Shown here piece after piece: positions 44,780-53,317 of a stretch of 64,000 bases of DNA. Position 1 is the first letter of the stretch, and every line of letters starts with the position of its first letter. The notes below the pieces were generated by a model. It did not search any database and was not told where the DNA came from. It was given only the letters and a program-made list of their open reading frames with translations. This DNA is from Pseudomonas putida. GTDB taxonomy: Bacteria; Pseudomonadota; Gammaproteobacteria; Pseudomonadales; Pseudomonadaceae. Where the stretch lies: positions 1 through 64,000 of the forward strand of contig NZ_CP018846.1 of NCBI RefSeq assembly GCF_002025705.1. Direction: 5' to 3'. The translations under genes were made by a program, and so were the position numbers.

Positions 44780-46405
44780 TCAGGTGCGGAAGCGGGCCAC
44801 CAACCCATTCAAATCCACCGCCAGGCGCGACAGCTCCGCACTCGCCGCGCTGGTCTGATGCGCGCCGGTCGCACTCTGCACCGACAGGTCGTTGATGTTC
44901 ACCAGGTTGCGGTCCACCTCCCGCGCCACCTGGGCCTGTTCTTCTGCCGCACTGGCAATCACCAGGTTACGCTCGTTGATCTGCGCCACAGCGCCGGCAA
45001 TGGTGTCCAGCGCCATGCCGGCGCCCTTGGCAATATTCAGCGTCGACTCGGCGCGTTCGGTGCTGGTACGCATCGATTCCACCGCCTCTTCGGTACCGCC
45101 CTGGATGCTGCCGATCATGCGCTCGATCTCGCTGGTCGACTGCTGGGTACGATGGGCCAGTGCCCGCACTTCATCCGCCACCACGGCAAAACCACGACCG
45201 GCCTCACCGGCACGTGCCGCTTCGATCGCCGCGTTCAGCGCCAGCAGGTTGGTCTGGTCGGCCAGGCCGCGGATCACGTCGAGCACCTTGCCGATGTCGC
45301 GCGATTGCTCGGCCAGGTGGGTGATCAGCTTGGCGGTGGCCTGCACGTCACCGCTCATGCGTTCGATGGCGCCCACGGTTTCCATGACCAGGTCACGACC
45401 GTCGCCGGCCGAGCGGCTGGCTTCGCTTGAGGCTTCCGAAGTGCTGACCGCATTGCGCGCCACTTCTTCCACGGCGCTGGTCATCTCGGTGACGGCGGTA
45501 GCTGCCTGTTCAATTTCATTGTTCTGCTGCTGCAGGCCACGGGCGCTTTCGTCGGTGACGCAATTCAGCTCTTCGGCGGCCGAAGCCAGCTGGGTGGCGG
45601 AACCGGCGATCAGTTGCAGAGTGTCGCGCAGCTTGTCCTGCATGCGGGCCATGGCGCGCTGCAGGCGGGCGGCTTCGTCGCTGCCTTCGGCGCGGATGAC
45701 CTTGGTCAGGTCGCCGTCGGCCACCTGTTCGGCGGCCTGCAGGGCCTCTTCGATCGGCTTGACGATGCTGCGGGTCAGCAGGAAGGCGCAGAGGAAGGTC
45801 AGCACGGTGGCGGCGATCAGCAGGCCGATCACCAGGGCGAAGGCGGCGGCGTACTGGTTGGCGGCGGTTTCGTTGGTGGCGCGGGTCTGGTCGGTATTGA
45901 TCTGTACCAGGGTTTCCATGACCTTGTTGATCTGGTCGGAGTTGGCCAGCAGGTCGCGGTTGAGCAGGTCACGCAGCTCGTCCAGGCGGTCGGCCTGGCT
46001 CAGGCTGCGCATGCGCGACTCGAGCTGGCGGTACTGGTTGAGCAACTGGGTGTATTGGTCGAAGGCAGCCTGCTCGTCCGCAGCACCGATCATCGGCAGG
46101 TAGGCCTGGCGGGCACGGTCGATCTGGGCGTTGCGCTGGTCCAGCAGGTTGAGGGTGTCGCGCTGGGTTTCCGGCTCGCGGTTGAGCAGCAGGCGGTAGG
46201 ACAGGGTGCGCATGCGCAGGTTAAGTGCGGTCAGCTCGTCCAGGGTCTTGATGCTGGGTACGCTGATGTTTTCGATGGCCACGCCGGCCTGTCGGATGTT
46301 GCCCATCTGCATGAGCGAAAAGATACCAAGGCCGAGCATGAGCACGCCGATCAGGGCGAACCCGAGCAACGCACGCGGGGCGATGTTCATGTTGCGAAGA
46401 GACAT
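44780..46405 (-). CDS. Methyl-accepting chemotaxis protein, four-helix-bundle type
   Basis: A 541-residue chemoreceptor. TM1 is [20 protein letters not shown]; a periplasmic helical sensor of about 170 residues is rich in Arg and Leu (four-helix-bundle type, with repeated heptads such as [16 protein letters not shown]). TM2 is [20 protein letters not shown], followed by HAMP and the signalling domain. The hairpin tip has [20 protein letters not shown] and [15 protein letters not shown]. No C-terminal CheR-docking pentapeptide is seen. ATG 46405 keeps the short cytoplasmic start [10 protein letters not shown]. The ligand is unknown; the betaine cluster makes a quaternary amine possible but not shown. 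Confidence 0.93.
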   Translation of the reverse strand: MSLRNMNIAPRALLGFALIGVLMLGLGIFSLMQMGNIRQAGVAIENISVPSIKTLDELTALNLRMRTLSYRLLLNREPETQRDTLNLLDQRNAQIDRARQAYLPMIGAADEQAAFDQYTQLLNQYRQLESRMRSLSQADRLDELRDLLNRDLLANSDQINKVMETLVQINTDQTRATNETAANQYAAAFALVIGLLIAATVLTFLCAFLLTRSIVKPIEEALQAAEQVADGDLTKVIRAEGSDEAARLQRAMARMQDKLRDTLQLIAGSATQLASAAEELNCVTDESARGLQQQNNEIEQAATAVTEMTSAVEEVARNAVSTSEASSEASRSAGDGRDLVMETVGAIERMSGDVQATAKLITHLAEQSRDIGKVLDVIRGLADQTNLLALNAAIEAARAGEAGRGFAVVADEVRALAHRTQQSTSEIERMIGSIQGGTEEAVESMRTSTERAESTLNIAKGAGMALDTIAGAVAQINERNLVIASAAEEQAQVAREVDRNLVNINDLSVQSATGAHQTSAASAELSRLAVDLNGLVARFRT

Positions 46406-46681
46406 GGGGAAAAGTCCAGGCAAGGAATATGGAGGCGCGGTCCGTGCGACGAAATATGACCTGCCTGTCTATCGGTCGTGACTCACCAGTCTTGAGCCTG
46501 ACCGGTGGAAAATGTGAGCCAGCTAACTATTTACCTGACCGGCGGTTGATCCAGGTCGGAACAAGGGGCCCGATACCCTGTCAATCTGCGGGGTAGAAAC
46601 CTTAAGAACCCGATATTTAATGGCGGGGGCTCACGCTTTTCTTTATCGTGTGCGCCCTTTGCAACAACCCGAGATAGACCC
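46406..46681. other. Divergent promoter region
   Basis: The 276 bases between the chemoreceptor and the TIGR02449-like gene contain no gene. I see no convincing promoter match on either strand, though both divergent genes must be served from here. Confidence 0.4.
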
Positions 46682-46912
46682 ATGCTGGAAGCCTCCCTGA
46701 ATCAACTCGAGCAACTGGTCAGCGACCTGATGCAGAAAAACGCTCAACTCACCGAGCAGAACACTACCCTCGGCCAGGAACTGGCCCAGGCCAAGGAAGA
46801 AAACGAGACCCTGCAGCTGTCGCTGATGGAGCAGGAAGAAAAGCACGGCGCCACCGCCGCGCGCATCCAGGCGCTGGTTGACCGCGCCAGCGCAGGTGTC
46901 GTCGGCGCATGA
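46682..46912 (+). CDS. Small coiled-coil protein, TIGR02449/ZapB-like
   Basis: A 76-residue protein made almost wholly of heptads: LNQLEQLVSDLMQKNAQLTE and NTTLGQELAQAKEENETLQL. This is the TIGR02449 type, found in Pseudomonas directly before zapA and similar to the E. coli cell-division coiled coil ZapB. It should dimerise and may work with ZapA at the Z-ring. It overlaps zapA by four bases (ATGA), so the two are coupled. Confidence 0.85.
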   Translation: MLEASLNQLEQLVSDLMQKNAQLTEQNTTLGQELAQAKEENETLQLSLMEQEEKHGATAARIQALVDRASAGVVGA

Positions 46913-47211
46913 GACTGCAAGCGCAGCCGATCAATGTCGTGTCGATCCTCGGCAGCGACTATTCGATCAAGGCGCCCGAAGGCCAGGAAGAGACCTTGGC
47001 CCAGGCAGTGCGGATGCTCAATACCGCGCTGAACGAGACCAAGCGCCAGTACCCGACCCTGATCGGTGACAAGTTGCTGGTACTGGCCGCGCTGAATCTG
47101 TGTTCCAAGCAGGTCGAACTGCAGAAGGAGCACCAGCAGACCCTCGAGCGTACCCAGGCGCAGATCGATGCCACCGTCGACGCAATCGTCAAGACTATTG
47201 CTGAGTCTTGA
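46909..47211 (+). CDS. zapA: Cell division protein ZapA
   Basis: A 100-residue ZapA. The globular head NVVSILGSDYSIKAPEGQEE and TLAQAVRMLNTALNETKRQY is followed by a coiled coil with VLAALNLCSKQVELQKEHQQ. It crosslinks FtsZ filaments at the division site. It overlaps the previous gene by four bases. In pseudomonads a zapA locus is often followed by the 6S RNA gene and a 5-formyl-THF cyclo-ligase; here a REP pair and a chemoreceptor follow, so this could be a second copy or a moved locus. I cannot decide which from the window. Confidence 0.9.
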   Translation: MRLQAQPINVVSILGSDYSIKAPEGQEETLAQAVRMLNTALNETKRQYPTLIGDKLLVLAALNLCSKQVELQKEHQQTLERTQAQIDATVDAIVKTIAES

Positions 47212-47220
47212 TCAATCCCT

Positions 47221-47324
47221 GGGGTCGCTTTGCGACCCTTTCGCGACACAAGGCCGCTCCTACAGGTAACGCATGCCCTTTGTAGGAGCGGCCTTGTGTC
47301 GCGAAAGGACTGCAAAGCACCCCC
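47221..47324. repeat. REP pair, GTGTCGCGAAAGGG class
   Basis: Inverted pair between zapA and the mcpH-like gene. Confidence 0.9.
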
Positions 47325-47404
47325 ATTGTTCCAGATCACTGGATTAACTGAATACGCAAGTGTATACACTTCTCGCAAAACAATAATTAGCGGGGAGCAG
47401 GGGC

Positions 47405-49342
47405 ATGCGTATCTGGCGTAAAAGCATCCAGTGGCAATTGATTGCAAGCATGGGCGCTGCCTTGCTGGCGAGCATTCTGGTGGTGGTGATCATCTTCACG
47501 GTGGCACTCAACCGCCTGACCGAACGTTACCTGGTCGACACCGCATTGCCGGCCAGCATCCAAGCCATCCGCAACGACATCGAGCGCATGCTCGGCCAGC
47601 CGTTGGTGGCTGCAGCCGACATTGCCGGCAATACGTTGCTGCGCGATTGGCTTGCCGCTGGCGAAGACCCCGCTCAAGCCCCGCAATTCCTCGAATACCT
47701 ACAGGCCGCCAAGCAACGCAACCATGCGTTCACCACGCTGTTCGCCTCGACCGAAACGGGCAACTACTACAACGAGATTGGCCTGGACCGCGTTCTCAGT
47801 CGCGGCAACCCCAATGACAAGTGGTTCTACGGCTACATCGACAGCGGCGCCGAACGCCTGGTGAATATCGATATCGATCATGCGACGGGCGAACTGGCGC
47901 TGTTTATTGATTACCGGGTGGTAAAGGCCGGCAAGCTGGTTGGCGTGGCCGGTATGGGCCTGCGCATGACCGAACTGTCGAAACTCATCCACGACTTCAG
48001 TTTCGGCGAGCACGGCAAGGTGTTCCTGGTGCGCAACGATGGGCTGATCCAGGTGCACCCGGACGCGGCCTTCAGCGGCAAGCGCCAGCTCGCCGAACAA
48101 CTCGGCGCAGACGCTGCCAAGGCGGTGATGACCGGTGGCGAAGGCCTGCGCAGCAGCCGCTTCAACCGCGACGGTGAAAGCTACCTGGCGCTGGGCCTGC
48201 CTCTGCGCGACCTCAACTGGACCCTGGTGGCTGAGGTACCTGAGGAGGAAATTTACGCGCAGATGCACCAGACGGTGGGGCTGACCAGCCTGATCGGCGG
48301 CAGCGTAGCCCTTGTGTCGCTGCTGCTGGTGGTGCTGCTGGCGCGTGGCCTGGTGCGCCCGATCCGTCGCGTCACCGCCGCGCTGGTACAGATCGGCAGT
48401 GGCGGTGGCGACCTCAGCCATCGCCTGGATGACGCCCGTCAGGATGAACTGGGTGATCTGGCCCGTGGCTTCAATCGCTTCCTCGACAGCCAGCGTGGCC
48501 TGATCGGCGAAGTGTTGCGCACCAGCGAACGCCTGCACCAGGCAGTAGAGCAGGTGACCCAGGTTGTGGATAACACCGCCGAGCGCTCCGGTCGGCAGCA
48601 GGAAATGACCGAGATGGTCGCCACCGCCGTGCACGAGATGGGCCTGACTGTGCAGGACATCGCCCGCAATGCTGGCGATGCGGCGCAGGCATCGCAATCG
48701 GCGCGGGATGAGGCCCTGCAGGCGCGCGAAGTGGTGCGGCGCTCGATCCAGGGTATCGAGGGCATGTCGGGGGATATCGGCAAGGCTGCCGATGCGGTCA
48801 GCCAGCTGGCCGATGAAGTCGCCTCGATCGACCAGGTATTGGCGGTGATCCGCAGTATTTCCGAACAGACCAACCTGTTGGCGCTGAACGCTGCCATCGA
48901 AGCGGCCAGGGCAGGGGAGATGGGCCGTGGATTTGCCGTGGTGGCCGATGAGGTGCGGACCTTGGCCCGGCGTACGCAGCTGTCCACTGATGAAGTGCAG
49001 CAAATGATCCAGCGCCTCAAGCAAGGCGCGGGTTCGGCAGTGAGTTCGATGCACGCCGGGCAACAGGCTACAGGCAGTGGTGTGGAGTCGAGCCAGCGTA
49101 CCGGCGCCTCGTTAGGCGCGATTACTGATCAGGTCGAGCACATCAGCGACATGAACCATCAGGTGGCCACGGCGACCGAGGAACAGTCAGCGGTGACCGA
49201 GGAGATCAACCGCACGGTGCAAGGAATTTCCGACCTGGCGCGGGAGACGGCGGCCGAGGTGCAGGGCTGCCGGAAGGAGTGCCAGGCGTTGCGCGGTCTG
49301 GCTGATGACCTGGCGCGGCAGATGGGTGGGTTCAGGCTATAA
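47405..49342 (+). CDS. mcpH: dCache chemoreceptor, McpH-like
   Basis: A 645-residue chemoreceptor. TM1 is [20 protein letters not shown]. The periplasmic dCache domain spans about residues 36-285 and includes [22 protein letters not shown] and the membrane-proximal module [19 protein letters not shown]2 is [17 protein letters not shown], followed by HAMP and a signalling domain with tip [20 protein letters not shown]. The locus order (zapA, this gene, ltaE, glyA, sox) matches P. putida PP_0320, described as McpH, a purine receptor; the ligand is therefore inferred. It is complete. Its 3' 750 bases are the source of two truncated copies downstream. Confidence 0.9.
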   Translation: MRIWRKSIQWQLIASMGAALLASILVVVIIFTVALNRLTERYLVDTALPASIQAIRNDIERMLGQPLVAAADIAGNTLLRDWLAAGEDPAQAPQFLEYLQAAKQRNHAFTTLFASTETGNYYNEIGLDRVLSRGNPNDKWFYGYIDSGAERLVNIDIDHATGELALFIDYRVVKAGKLVGVAGMGLRMTELSKLIHDFSFGEHGKVFLVRNDGLIQVHPDAAFSGKRQLAEQLGADAAKAVMTGGEGLRSSRFNRDGESYLALGLPLRDLNWTLVAEVPEEEIYAQMHQTVGLTSLIGGSVALVSLLLVVLLARGLVRPIRRVTAALVQIGSGGGDLSHRLDDARQDELGDLARGFNRFLDSQRGLIGEVLRTSERLHQAVEQVTQVVDNTAERSGRQQEMTEMVATAVHEMGLTVQDIARNAGDAAQASQSARDEALQAREVVRRSIQGIEGMSGDIGKAADAVSQLADEVASIDQVLAVIRSISEQTNLLALNAAIEAARAGEMGRGFAVVADEVRTLARRTQLSTDEVQQMIQRLKQGAGSAVSSMHAGQQATGSGVESSQRTGASLGAITDQVEHISDMNHQVATATEEQSAVTEEINRTVQGISDLARETAAEVQGCRKECQALRGLADDLARQMGGFRL

Positions 49343-49351
49343 GCCAACCTT

Positions 49352-49387
49352 CGAACGTTTCGTGCCTGTAAGGGCACGGAACGTTCG
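49352..49387. terminator. Bidirectional hairpin after mcpH, copy 1
   Basis: CGAACGTT-T-CGTGCC and its complement GGCACG-G-AACGTTCG form a long stem between convergent mcpH and orfX copy 1. It recurs in both other array units (50955-50990, 52510-52545). Confidence 0.75.
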
Positions 49388-49409
49388 CGGAGCAAGATTT
49401 AGCTATGTT

Positions 49410-49922
49410 TTAGGCTGGCACAAGTGTGATGTCCACCCTAAGGCCACGAACAGGTCCGCCTTCTGGGTCGGCTTCTGGGAGTTCAATCCCGATGATGTAG
49501 GATGTGTAATATTTTCCATTGAACTTGAACTTTTTCCCATCGGCGGTGGCTATCATGTCGTTTGCCGAGTTGCCCCAAATGTCATAAGACTTTGGCGAAC
49601 CTCCCGGCATGTGCACAACGCACCGGTCACTTGCATCTCTGACTGAATCGTTTTCGGCATTCTCGCTGGATTTACGGCCTACGATCTCGCTGGCGTTACG
49701 GTCTACGATCTCGCTGGCTTTACGGCCTACGATTTCAATCGATTCGATGTGCGAGCCGTTTTGGCTGAACTTGTAGTTAAGTTCTTCTGGGTAAATTCCA
49801 AAATTAGGTTTTTCAATTGTAATGATGTATAGGCCACTATATTTGTTATCTAAAGCTTTAGCGATCAGCCATGACATGCGGTCTTGAATGTTTAACGTTT
49901 TATCCTGGAAAATAAGTTTCAT
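49410..49922 (-). CDS. Unknown protein orfX, array copy 1
   Basis: A 170-residue soluble protein, first of three tandem paralogues. It starts MKLIFQDKTLNIQDRMSWLI, with GGAGG upstream, and ends GLRVDITLVPA. There is no signal peptide or membrane segment. It contains three tandem copies of an 8-residue unit (EIVGRKAS, EIVDRNAS, EIVGRKSS) where the other copies have one; at DNA level three 24-base repeats at 49666-49737. It has more A/T, and rarer codons, than its host neighbours, a sign of transfer. It is about 73% identical to copy 2 outside the extra repeat. I do not recognise a family. Confidence 0.8.
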   Translation of the reverse strand: MKLIFQDKTLNIQDRMSWLIAKALDNKYSGLYIITIEKPNFGIYPEELNYKFSQNGSHIESIEIVGRKASEIVDRNASEIVGRKSSENAENDSVRDASDRCVVHMPGGSPKSYDIWGNSANDMIATADGKKFKFNGKYYTSYIIGIELPEADPEGGPVRGLRVDITLVPA

Positions 49923-50056
49923 CGCGAACCTCCGAAGATTGATTGTCGCGATTCCTATTTTTCAAGTATCAGCGATGAGTCACAACTGGTAGTTTTAACA
50001 GGTGTGTTAAGGTGCATTGCCTGGCATAGTTACGGGTTGCGCTGCGTCGCTTCATT

Positions 50057-50075
50057 CACACATACGTTATGTGTG
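50057..50075 (-). promoter_or_regulatory. Palindrome upstream of orfX copy 1
   Basis: CACACATA-CGT-TATGTGTG is a perfect 8-bp inverted repeat about 135 bases upstream of orfX copy 1. The corresponding sites of copies 2 and 3 (51612-51630, 53167-53185) are slightly changed in the centre. Confidence 0.5.
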
Positions 50076-50180
50076 CGCGGGAATAGTGCGTTTTCTGGAA
50101 AGATCAACTGCTAGCAGCAAATGCAGCCATCGATGCGGACAGGGCAGTGGGCCCACAGTGTCAGGCCTTGTCTGACGAAA

Positions 50181-50197
50181 GGAGGGCGAAGCCCTCC
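50181..50197 (-). terminator. Copy of the ltaE terminator, unit 2 side
   Basis: GGAGGGC-GAA-GCCCTCC, identical to the hairpin after the full ltaE gene (53291-53307). It follows a truncated ltaE copy and so has no full gene to serve. Confidence 0.7.
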
Positions 50198-50207
50198 CTG
50201 CAATCTC

Positions 50208-50360
50208 TCAGCCAGTAATGATCATGCGGATATCCGCCGCCAGCTCGCGCACCCGCTCTTCCTCGGTATCCCACGAACACATGAACCGCGCACCGCCGCT
50301 ACCAATGAAGGTATAGAAGCGCCAGCCCTTGGCCCGCAGTGCTTCAATCGCGTGCTCCGG
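50208..50360 (-). pseudogene. Truncated 3' end of ltaE, copy 1
   Basis: Encodes only the C-terminal 50 residues of the threonine aldolase ([20 protein letters not shown], then [20 protein letters not shown] and RMIITG). It is cut at GCTCCGG (50354-50360), where the sequence changes to mcpH. It has one changed residue (Val to Ala in LRVKGW) relative to full ltaE, shared with the second fragment. Confidence 0.9.
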
Positions 50361-50945
50361 TCGGCAGCAGGAAATGACCGAGATGGTCGCCACCGTGCGG
50401 TCAGCCAGCTGGCCGATGAAGTCGCCTCGATCGACCAGGTATTGGCGGTGATCCGCAGTATTTCCGAACAGACCAACCTGTTGGCGCTGAACGCTGCCAT
50501 CGAAGCGGCCAGGGCAGGGGAGATGGGCCGTGGATTTGCCTTGGTGGCCGATGAGGTGCGGACCTTGGCCCGGCGTACGCAGCTGTCCACTGATGAAGTG
50601 CAGCAAATGATCCAGCGCCTCAAGCAAGGCGCGGGTTCGGCAGTGAGTTCGATGCACGCCGGGCAACAGGCTACAGGCAGTGGTGTGGAGTCGAGCCAGC
50701 GTACCGGCGCCTCGTTAGGCGCGATTACTGATCAGGTCGAGCACATCAGCGACATGAACCATCAGGTGGCCACGGCGACCGAGGAACAGTCAGCGGTGAC
50801 CGAGGAGATCAACCGCACGGTGCAAGGAATTTCCGACCTGGCGCGGGAGACGGCGGCCGAGGTGCAGGGCTGCCGGAAGGAGTGCCAGGCGTTGCGCGGT
50901 CTGGCTGATGACCTGGCGCGGCAGATGGGTGGGTTCAGGCTATAA
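50354..50945 (+). pseudogene. Truncated 3' part of mcpH, copy 1
   Basis: Matches mcpH from 48585 to its stop, with an internal 166-base deletion (48627-48792 of the parent) that shifts the frame. It retains the signalling tip and the C terminus, with one substitution ([11 protein letters not shown] instead of [11 protein letters not shown]) shared with the second fragment. An open frame from 50121 runs across antisense ltaE into this part, but its 5' end is chance sequence. Confidence 0.9.
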
Positions 50946-50954
50946 GCCCACCTT

Positions 50955-50990
50955 CGAACGTTTCGTGCCTGTAAGGGCACGGAACGTTCG
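50955..50990. terminator. Bidirectional hairpin, array copy 2
   Basis: Same stem as at 49352-49387, between the mcpH fragment and orfX copy 2. Confidence 0.72.
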
Positions 50991-51012
50991 CGGAGCAAGA
51001 TTTAGCTATGTT

Positions 51013-51477
51013 TTAGGCTGGCACAAGTGTCATGCCCACCTGAAGGCCAGGAACAAGTCCGCCTTCTGCGCCGGCTTCTGGGAGATTAATCATGTTGATG
51101 TAGGATGTGTAATATTCTCCATTGAACTTGAACTTTTTCCCATCGGCGGTGGCTATCATGCCGTATGCCGAGTCGCCCGAAATGACATATTTATCTGGCG
51201 AACCTCCCGGAATGTGCACAGCGCACCAGTCACTTGCATCTCTGACTGAATTGTCTTCGGCATTCTCGCTGGCTTTACGGCCTACGATTTCAATCGATTC
51301 GATGTGCGAGCCGTTTTGGCTGAAATTGTAGTTAAGTTGTTCTGGGTAAATTGTCAAACTAGGTTTTTCATTTCTATAGACGCGTAGGCCAGCATATCCG
51401 TTATCTAAAGCTTTAGCGATCACCCATGACATGCGGTCATGAATGTTTAACGTTTCACCCTGGAAAGTAAATTTCAT
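51013..51477 (-). CDS. Unknown protein orfX, array copy 2
   Basis: A 154-residue paralogue starting MKFTFQGETLNIHDRMSWVI and ending GLQVGMTLVPA. It has a single 8-residue unit (EIVGRKAS). It is about 88% identical to copy 3 and 73% to copy 1. Changes are concentrated at the N-terminal strand (GLRVYRNEKPSLTIYP), and in the C-terminal half around SPDKYVISGDSAYGM and SYINMINLPEAGAEG, while the centre (SHIESIEIVGRKASENAEDN) is fixed. The upstream region and ribosome-binding site are intact, so it should be expressed. Family unknown. Confidence 0.8.
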   Translation of the reverse strand: MKFTFQGETLNIHDRMSWVIAKALDNGYAGLRVYRNEKPSLTIYPEQLNYNFSQNGSHIESIEIVGRKASENAEDNSVRDASDWCAVHIPGGSPDKYVISGDSAYGMIATADGKKFKFNGEYYTSYINMINLPEAGAEGGLVPGLQVGMTLVPA

Positions 51478-51762
51478 CGCGAACCTCCGAAGATTGATTG
51501 TCGCGATTCCTATTTTTCAAGTATCAGCGGTGAGTCACAACTGGTAGTTTTAACAGGTGTGTTAAGGTGCATTGCCTGGCATAGTTACGGATTGCGCTGC
51601 GTCGCTTCATTCACACATGCATTATGTGTGCGCGGGAATAGTGCGTTTTCTGGAAAGATCAACTGCTAGCAGCAAATGCAGCCATCAATGCGGACAGGGC
51701 AGTGGGCCGACAGTGTCAGGCCTTGTCTGACGAAAGGAGGGCGAAGCCCTCCCTGCAATCTC

Positions 51763-51915
51763 TCAGCCAGTAATGATCATGCGGATATCCGCCGCCAGCT
51801 CGCGCACCCGCTCTTCCTCGGTATCCCACGAACACATGAACCGCGCACCGCCGCTACCAATGAAGGTATAGAAGCGCCAGCCCTTGGCCCGCAGTGCTTC
51901 AATCGCGTGCTCCGG
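51763..51915 (-). pseudogene. Truncated 3' end of ltaE, copy 2
   Basis: Same fragment as at 50208-50360, cut at GCTCCGG (51909-51915). It shares the Val-to-Ala change of the first fragment, so the two fragments descend from one another rather than separately from ltaE. Confidence 0.9.
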
Positions 51916-52500
51916 TCGGCAGCAGGAAATGACCGAGATGGTCGCCACCGTGCGATCAGCCAGCTGGCCGATGAAGTCGCCTCGATCGACCAGGTATTGG
52001 CGGTGATCCGCAGTATTTCCGAACAGACCAACCTGTTGGCGCTGAACGCTGCCATCGAAGCGGCCAGGGCAGGGGAGATGGGCCGTGGATTTGCCTTGGT
52101 GGCCGATGAGGTGCGGACCTTGGCCCGGCGTACGCAGCTGTCCACTGATGAAGTGCAGCAAATGATCCAGCGCCTCAAGCAAGGCGCGGGTTCGGCAGTG
52201 AGTTCGATGCACGCCGGGCAACAGGCTACAGGCAGTGGTGTGGAGTCGAGCCAGCGTACCGGCGCCTCGTTAGGCGCGATTACTGATCAGGTCGAGCACA
52301 TCAGCGACATGAACCATCAGGTGGCCACGGCGACCGAGGAACAGTCAGCGGTGACCGAGGAGATCAACCGCACGGTGCAAGGAATTTCCGACCTGGCGCG
52401 GGAGACGGCGGCCGAGGTGCAGGGCTGCCGGAAGGAGTGCCAGGCGTTGCGCGGTCTGGCTGATGACCTGGCGCGGCAGATGGGTGGGTTCAGGCTATAA
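51909..52500 (+). pseudogene. Truncated 3' part of mcpH, copy 2
   Basis: Same 166-base deletion and same substitution as the first fragment; differs from it by about one base near the deletion joint. It ends at the mcpH stop. Confidence 0.9.
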
Positions 52501-52509
52501 GCCAACCTT

Positions 52510-52545
52510 CGAGCGTTTCGTGCCTGTAAGGGCACGGAACGTTCG
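52510..52545. terminator. Bidirectional hairpin, array copy 3
   Basis: Same stem as copies 1 and 2 with one base changed (CGAGCGTT), before orfX copy 3. Confidence 0.72.
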
Positions 52546-52567
52546 CGGAGCAAGATTTAGCTATGTT

Positions 52568-53032
52568 TTAGGCTGGCACAAGTGTCATGTAAACCTGAAG
52601 GCCAGGAACAAGTGCGCCTTCTGCGCCGGCTTCTGGGAGATCAATCGCGTTGATGTGGGATGTGTAATATTTTCCATTGAACCTGAACTTTTTCCCATAG
52701 GCGGTGGCTATCATGCCGTATGCCGAGTCGCCCCAAATTTCATAATGCTCTGGCGAACCTCCCGGAATGCGCACAAAGCACAGGTCACTTGCATCTCTGA
52801 CTGAATTGTCTTCGGCATTCTCGCTGGCTTTACGGCCTACGATTTCAATCGATTCGATGTGCGAGCTGTTTTGGCTGAAATTGTAGTTAAGTTGTTCTGG
52901 GTAAATTCCCAAAGTAGGCTTTTCATTTCTAAAGACTCGTAGGCCAGCATATCCGTTATCTAAAGCTTTAGCGATCACCCATGACATGCGGTCATGAATG
53001 TTTAACGTTTCACCCTGGAAAGTAAATTTCAT
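52568..53032 (-). CDS. Unknown protein orfX, array copy 3
   Basis: A 154-residue paralogue adjacent to the full ltaE gene. It differs from copy 2 at about 19 residues, with about 29 base changes in 465, whereas the flanking DNA of the two units differs by around one percent or less. The variable sites include RVFRNEKPTLGIYP, SDLCFVRIPGGSPEHYEIWG and HINAIDLPEAGAEGALVP. The start is supported by GGAGG. As with the others there is no signal peptide or known motif. It could be an immunity, antitoxin or exclusion protein kept in variant forms, but that is inference. Confidence 0.8.
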   Translation of the reverse strand: MKFTFQGETLNIHDRMSWVIAKALDNGYAGLRVFRNEKPTLGIYPEQLNYNFSQNSSHIESIEIVGRKASENAEDNSVRDASDLCFVRIPGGSPEHYEIWGDSAYGMIATAYGKKFRFNGKYYTSHINAIDLPEAGAEGALVPGLQVYMTLVPA

Positions 53033-53290
53033 CGCGAGCCTCCGAAGATTGATTGTCGCGATTCCTATTTTTCAAGTATCAGCGGTGAGTCACAACTGGT
53101 AGTTTTAACAGGTGTGTTAAGGTGCATTGCCTGGCATAGTTACGGGTTGCGCTGCGTCGCTTCATTCACACATGCATTATGTGTGCGCGGGAATAGTGCG
53201 TTTTCTGGAAAGATCAACTGCTAGCAGCAAATGCAGCCATCGATGCGGACAGGGCAGTGGGCCGACAGTGTCAGGCCTTGTCTGACGAAA

Positions 53291-53307
53291 GGAGGGCGAA
53301 GCCCTCC
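53291..53307 (-). terminator. Terminator of ltaE
   Basis: GGAGGGC-TTC-GCCCTCC followed by TTTCGT on the minus strand, 11 bases past the ltaE stop. Copies occur at 50181-50197 and 51736-51752. Confidence 0.8.
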
Positions 53308-53317
53308 CTGCAATCTC

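Larger units (their letters stand above)
50354..51908. repeat. Tandem unit 2 of the orfX array (1,555 bp)
   Basis: From the ltaE/mcpH junction to the same junction in the next unit. It contains mcpH 3' fragment, hairpin, orfX copy 2, its upstream region and ltaE 3' fragment. The third unit starts at 51909. Confidence 0.92.

Noticed and set aside
49343-53317. Insertion sequence or transposon as the cause of the orfX array
   Set aside because: There is no transposase, no terminal inverted repeats and no target duplication. The boundaries are inside mcpH and ltaE at a microhomology.
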